34,798 bases of DNA from Euryarchaeota archaeon UBA136 (GTDB lineage Archaea > Thermoplasmatota > Poseidoniia > MGIII > CG-Epi1). The stretch spans positions 1-34,798 of the forward strand of contig DAXQ01000067.1 in assembly GCA_002506485.1 (NCBI GenBank). The letters run 5' to 3'. Made by a program: the position numbers and the translations under genes. Of the stretch, positions 31,423 to 34,798 are shown piece after piece; position 1 is the first letter of the stretch, and each line of letters begins with the position of its first letter. The notes under the pieces are model-generated. The model saw only the letters and a list, made by a program, of their open reading frames with translations, ran no database searches and was not told the origin of the DNA.

Positions 31423-31951
31423 ACTTACTGGAGATTTTCCGGGTTACCCTTCTTCTCAGTTCCTCGGACCATAATTCACCGTCAACTAATTTGAGTACAT
31501 CATGTGTAACTCCACATCTTGCAAACACAACACCATCCTTATCAGATTTTGTTGTTAATTCTATCGCAGGGCTGGACTTTACGACAGTAGCCTGAATCAG
31601 GTCATTAATTTGGTATAATGTCTTGATATCTGAAACGTATTCACTTGACATCTTAGCTATGTGCAAGGTTCCTACAGTATAATTGCCAATAGATCTCTTT
31701 TCATCTTTGACCTTCAGGATCTCGACAGAGACCATGCTGTCCCGCAGAGATTGAATTCTTCCAAAGACCGTGTCACCTTCATTAATCTTCACAGGAGTTG
31801 ACACTGCGGGTTCGATACTGACCATCATTTTCTGGTTGTCTTCCTTTAATTTCCCGCAAATACCAGCGAATAACTCTCCCTTCTCCTCGTACACCCCATT
31901 TCCAGGCATATATTCCATCGCACTCGCCAGTTTATCTCCCGGTAGTTTCAT
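31403..31951 (-). CDS. csl4: Exosome cap protein Csl4 with degenerate zinc ribbon
   Basis: RNA-binding cap subunit of the archaeal exosome, which degrades and tails RNA from the 3' end. 182 residues. The N-terminal domain has LPGDKLASAMEYMPGNGVYEEKG, and an S1 domain follows (~58-130: EGDTVFGRIQSL, TVGTLHIAKMSSEY, LIQATVVKSSPAIELTT). A C-terminal zinc-ribbon position begins VFARCGVTHD and ends RRVTRKISSKYGKV. The expected two CxxC knuckles are reduced to one Cys, although the flanking TRKISxxYGKV end is conserved. It sits between the METTL5-like gene (4-nt gap) and a small membrane protein. Confidence 0.9.
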   Translation of the reverse strand: MKLPGDKLASAMEYMPGNGVYEEKGELFAGICGKLKEDNQKMMVSIEPAVSTPVKINEGDTVFGRIQSLRDSMVSVEILKVKDEKRSIGNYTVGTLHIAKMSSEYVSDIKTLYQINDLIQATVVKSSPAIELTTKSDKDGVVFARCGVTHDVLKLVDGELWSEELRRRVTRKISSKYGKVQV

Positions 31952-31955
31952 GTGT

Positions 31956-32552
31956 TTATCGCAGAGAGGCTATGTGATAAAGGATTGCTTTCTGATTAGC
32001 TATATTTCTGGTGTGGAAGGGCATACTTATAGGAATAGTAAAGTCAAATTCATAACGACTTTCAATCTTGGCAGAACGGTTGCCGACAAATTTCTCAACA
32101 AAATTTCTGGTCTCAGCCATATGAATAGTCCATATATTGCCGGCTATTTCGACAGCTTTCTCAAGAAATATCCTGTCGGCTCCTGGTCTCTGCGCTCCAA
32201 AAGGGGGGTTCATTAGAACCGTGTCAAATTCTTCATCTATATTCTCGATAGCTCCATTGATCCATTTGATATCAAGATTATTTTCTCTGGAGTACTGAAT
32301 TGCTATATCCAGAGCCTTTGCATCAATCTCAAATCCTGTAACATCAGCTCCTAGAATTGCAGCCCCAATAGCTAATCTTCCGGTTCCACAACCCAGATCG
32401 GCAACTTTTCCAGACAGATGTCCTCTGGAATTTGCTTTTTTGATTATTTCTAAAGTCGTATCGACAGGAGTAGCATATTGCTCGAGTTTAGGTTCAGGGT
32501 CTTTAAAATCTGGAGAATTAACTAATATCTTAAAATTCAACCTGGTCTCCAT
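31956..32552 (-). CDS. METTL5-like N6-adenine rRNA methyltransferase
   Basis: A 198-residue class I SAM-dependent methyltransferase. The family block LEQYATPVDTTLEII is near the N-terminus, followed by SAM motif I VADLGCGTGRLAIGA, motif II TGFEIDAKAL and the catalytic NPPFGAQRPGADRIFLEKA (NPPF for adenine N6). Homologues of eukaryotic METTL5 methylate an adenosine in small-subunit rRNA, and a similar role is likely here. The start overlaps the 3' end of mcm by 16 nt and the end lies 4 nt before csl4. Confidence 0.85.
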   Translation of the reverse strand: METRLNFKILVNSPDFKDPEPKLEQYATPVDTTLEIIKKANSRGHLSGKVADLGCGTGRLAIGAAILGADVTGFEIDAKALDIAIQYSRENNLDIKWINGAIENIDEEFDTVLMNPPFGAQRPGADRIFLEKAVEIAGNIWTIHMAETRNFVEKFVGNRSAKIESRYEFDFTIPISMPFHTRNIANQKAILYHIASLR

Positions 32553-34798
32553 TTGTCATACCCGTCCTTTAGCAGACGCCCCTCATTACGAAGCTTCGCT
32601 AGATATTTCTCTACATCGTTTTTAGAGTGCCCTCCTTCGTTCACCATCCTATCATATATCTCTTGTTCATCCATTCCATTAGGGCCACCGTCCTTTATTA
32701 TTCCTACTAATAGAGTAGTTGGATCCGTATCCTTCTTTCGCTGTTCAGAGTCGACACCAAACAATGCATAATCTACATCTCCTCCAAGAGTAACATTAAG
32801 AAATAGATTCATCAAATCAATTGCGCTATCTGCATGTTTGACATCGACAGTATCAGACAAATACATCTTTGCTTGGGCCTCAGCGATTCTTATGATAGAC
32901 TCCAATTGTCTGGGAGTTATAGGCATAGTTTTGTCCTGATCATCTACGCTATGGTATCTTCTGCGAAGCCCGGTGTAATACTCCTTTATCTTGTTCTGAG
33001 CCTGTGGCGACATTATTGGCCTAAGTCTTTTTGCATAAGAGATATACAATCTTAGCATCTTCGAAGAGATGGGTCCTTCTAAAGATCTAAGTGTAAGTTC
33101 ATCCCCACCAGTTTTATCTCCTGGAACCAATTCTTCTCCAGCTCTGTGGCTCTCTAAGATCCTATCAGCTAACTTGCTGTCTTTTTCGGGATCCGGTTTG
33201 TCAGTTATGATAAAGAATATGTCAAACCTACTTAGCAAAGATATAGGCATATTGACTTGAGGGGGTAATGGCATTTCCATATCAAATCTACTTCTTCGAG
33301 GATTTGCAGCGGCTAGGACAGAGCACTTTGATTGCAATTGGGCATTAATTCCTGCTTTGGCGATACTGATGGTCTGCTGTTCCATGGCTTCATGCATAGA
33401 TGAGCGATCCTCATCGGACATTTTGTCGATTTCATCAATACAGGCAATTCCTCCTGAAGCCAGAACCAAGGTCCCAGCTTCAAGACTCCACCTACCTTCA
33501 CCAAATTCATCCCTTACAGCTGCAGCAGTTAGGCCGGCCGCTGAAGTAGATTTTCCGGTAGCCATAATCCCTCTTGGAGCTATTCTTGCTGCTGAACGGA
33601 GTAGCTGTGATTTAGCTAGACCTGGATCTCCCATCATAAGCATATGAATGTCTCCACGAATACGTGTTCCATCGGGCAGTTCTTTGTGAACACCTCCAAA
33701 TTGTTGCAGAGCTAGTGCTCTTTTTTCCCATTCCATTCCATAGATTGTAGGTGAAATCGAATCTCTGATTCTTTCAACGATGTCTTCTTGAAGCGCTAAT
33801 TCCTTAATTTCTATCAATTCACTAGCTGTAGGTTCTGCATCTTCCACTTCCCCTATCCTCTCATCAATACTATGTGCATAAAGGTAGATGTCAAATTCAC
33901 TTTTTTGTCTTCTTCCCTGAAACTGAGATTTTGGTTTGATGATACCTACGATGGCTACTCTATCTCCGGGTTGAACTTTATGAGCTAATGAGCTTTCAAA
34001 GTAGACCGATAATCTCTCAGGTTGAGCACCAGGGGGTAAATCTTCAGGATATTCCTGTATTTCTACCTTTTGAGAGTCAATAAATTGTGATAAATCATCT
34101 CTTAGCTTAAATTCCGTGCACTTACAAGTTTCACCAGTTTCACAACGTGTGGGTTCCTTGAGTGTAAAAAAGTCCTGAATGTATGAATTTCTATGCCTTT
34201 CCCAATCACATTCAAACAATCCAATCTCCATTCTGGGTCTTACAGGTGTCGCTTTTCTGACCAATCCCCTTAATTTTACGGTGCGATAAAGATGTTCTTT
34301 TCTCAGTCCACTGATCTCAACTTCATATAATTCATCAGGTATCCCCATTGGGACAACATCGATAACGATTTTGGTTCGGTGCTCTTTCCTTACCCTCTTT
34401 TTGGTTTCCTCTTCAATAAATTCCTGTACAACTTCCTTGGCTGCATCTAGGGTATGATCCAGATTCCATCTCAGGTTGTTTGACAACCTTGCATTAAAGT
34501 CAGATACAGATTCCCAAGTTACTCTAATGGCCCTGTCACCAGCAGGATATTCTCTTGATACGGTTTGAATCTCATCACTATAGGTAGGTATATTTTCCTC
34601 ATCTATCTTTTTCCCTTTACATTTGGGACACTCTTTCGTATCTGATTCCTCAGAGTCAATCTTTGATTTATTAGGAACTTTTCCCTGACCATTGCACATA
34701 GTACATTTTGGTGCTGAGAAATCCTTCCCAGATTTGTCTACAGGTCGATTTCGAGAGTCCTGAAAGAAGGATCTCCAAAGCTCCATAAGTTCATCTAA
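32537..34798 (-). CDS. mcm: MCM replicative helicase (5' end at or beyond the window edge)
   Basis: Replicative DNA helicase. AAA+ motifs: GDPGLAKSQLLR (Walker A), GGIACIDEIDKMS (Walker B), AAANPRRSRFD (sensor 1) and LLSRFDIFFIITD (Arg finger). A C-terminal winged helix follows. The normal N-terminal B-domain zinc site is around Cys193-Cys223 (numbered from the ATG at 34786). An extra four-cysteine module, CTMCNGQGKVP and, 21 residues after its second Cys, CPKCKGKK (Cys28, 31, 53, 56), interrupts the A domain and resembles half of a DnaJ zinc finger. The frame stays open upstream of that ATG through four codons to the edge, and the family N-terminus suggests the true start may be outside. Confidence 0.95.
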   Translation of the reverse strand, partial: LDELMELWRSFFQDSRNRPVDKSGKDFSAPKCTMCNGQGKVPNKSKIDSEESDTKECPKCKGKKIDEENIPTYSDEIQTVSREYPAGDRAIRVTWESVSDFNARLSNNLRWNLDHTLDAAKEVVQEFIEEETKKRVRKEHRTKIVIDVVPMGIPDELYEVEISGLRKEHLYRTVKLRGLVRKATPVRPRMEIGLFECDWERHRNSYIQDFFTLKEPTRCETGETCKCTEFKLRDDLSQFIDSQKVEIQEYPEDLPPGAQPERLSVYFESSLAHKVQPGDRVAIVGIIKPKSQFQGRRQKSEFDIYLYAHSIDERIGEVEDAEPTASELIEIKELALQEDIVERIRDSISPTIYGMEWEKRALALQQFGGVHKELPDGTRIRGDIHMLMMGDPGLAKSQLLRSAARIAPRGIMATGKSTSAAGLTAAAVRDEFGEGRWSLEAGTLVLASGGIACIDEIDKMSDEDRSSMHEAMEQQTISIAKAGINAQLQSKCSVLAAANPRRSRFDMEMPLPPQVNMPISLLSRFDIFFIITDKPDPEKDSKLADRILESHRAGEELVPGDKTGGDELTLRSLEGPISSKMLRLYISYAKRLRPIMSPQAQNKIKEYYTGLRRRYHSVDDQDKTMPITPRQLESIIRIAEAQAKMYLSDTVDVKHADSAIDLMNLFLNVTLGGDVDYALFGVDSEQRKKDTDPTTLLVGIIKDGGPNGMDEQEIYDRMVNEGGHSKNDVEKYLAKLRNEGRLLKDGYDKWRPG

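Noticed and set aside
1..34798. CRISPR arrays, insertion sequences, inteins, prophage or integrative elements
   Set aside because: No regularly spaced repeats, transposase or integrase motifs, or intein splice blocks were seen in any frame; gene content is uniformly chromosomal and compact.

Overview
The window looks like a compact, gene-dense archaeal genome fragment, most likely from a planktonic euryarchaeon of the Marine Group II / Poseidoniales type. Archaeal markers seen directly are a TATA-binding protein, MCM helicase, Dph2, Csl4 (exosome), ribosomal protein eS17, a GPN-loop GTPase, a geranylgeranyl-reductase-family flavoenzyme and a type II methionine aminopeptidase. The lineage is inferred from this set together with class 2 dihydroorotate dehydrogenase, several large secreted CARDB/PKD proteins and proteases, and a methylcrotonyl-CoA carboxylase operon. 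No phylogeny could be run. Genes abut or overlap by 1-20 nt almost everywhere. There is no insertion sequence, CRISPR array, prophage or rRNA.

Layout. 1-2895 (minus): MazG-like pyrophosphatase, citrate synthase, TsaC/Sua5-type enzyme, methionine aminopeptidase (cut by the left edge). 2995-4584 (plus): Asp-box (sialidase-like) lipoprotein. 4576-7647 (minus): asparagine-synthase C-domain protein, a divergent TBP, Dph2, a PqqD-like protein and an uncalled 57-aa membrane protein, then tRNA-Gln(CUG) and a PRC-barrel protein. 8206-10735 (plus): eS17, geranylgeranyl reductase family protein, membrane-anchored ectodomain protein. 10741-12819: a family 2 glycosyltransferase and a 61-aa membrane protein that diverge from one TATA element, then pyrD. 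12826-20519 (minus): a C11 protease and an S8 protease in tandem, a DUF4430 protein with an ECF-S-like membrane protein (candidate vitamin uptake), and family 5 uracil-DNA glycosylase. 20587-28592 (plus): a seven-repeat CARDB surface protein, GPN GTPase, and a four-gene leucine-catabolism cluster (crotonase, biotin carboxylase, biotin carrier, carboxyltransferase). 28644-30970 (plus): two translationally coupled small genes and a PKD surface protein. 30961-34798 (minus): small PKD membrane protein, Csl4, METTL5-like methyltransferase, MCM (reaches the right edge).

How it fits together. Secreted S8 and C11 proteases plus a branched-chain amino acid degradation operon describe a cell that digests external protein and oxidises the amino acids. 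The large CARDB/PKD proteins are probably surface adhesins or matrix, and three secreted proteins share a C-terminal LP-motif/hydrophobic/Arg-rich tail that looks like a sorting signal. First genes of transcription units mostly have a TATA box 24-31 nt before the start codon, which implies leaderless mRNAs. Some internal genes use Shine-Dalgarno sites or stop/start overlaps.

The points most worth following are the TBP with an acidic residue at an intercalating Phe position and a perfect inverted repeat around its own TATA box; the DUF4430/ECF-S pair; a protease with a cytoplasmic zinc ribbon; an MCM with an extra N-terminal DnaJ-like zinc module; and the putative sorting signal.
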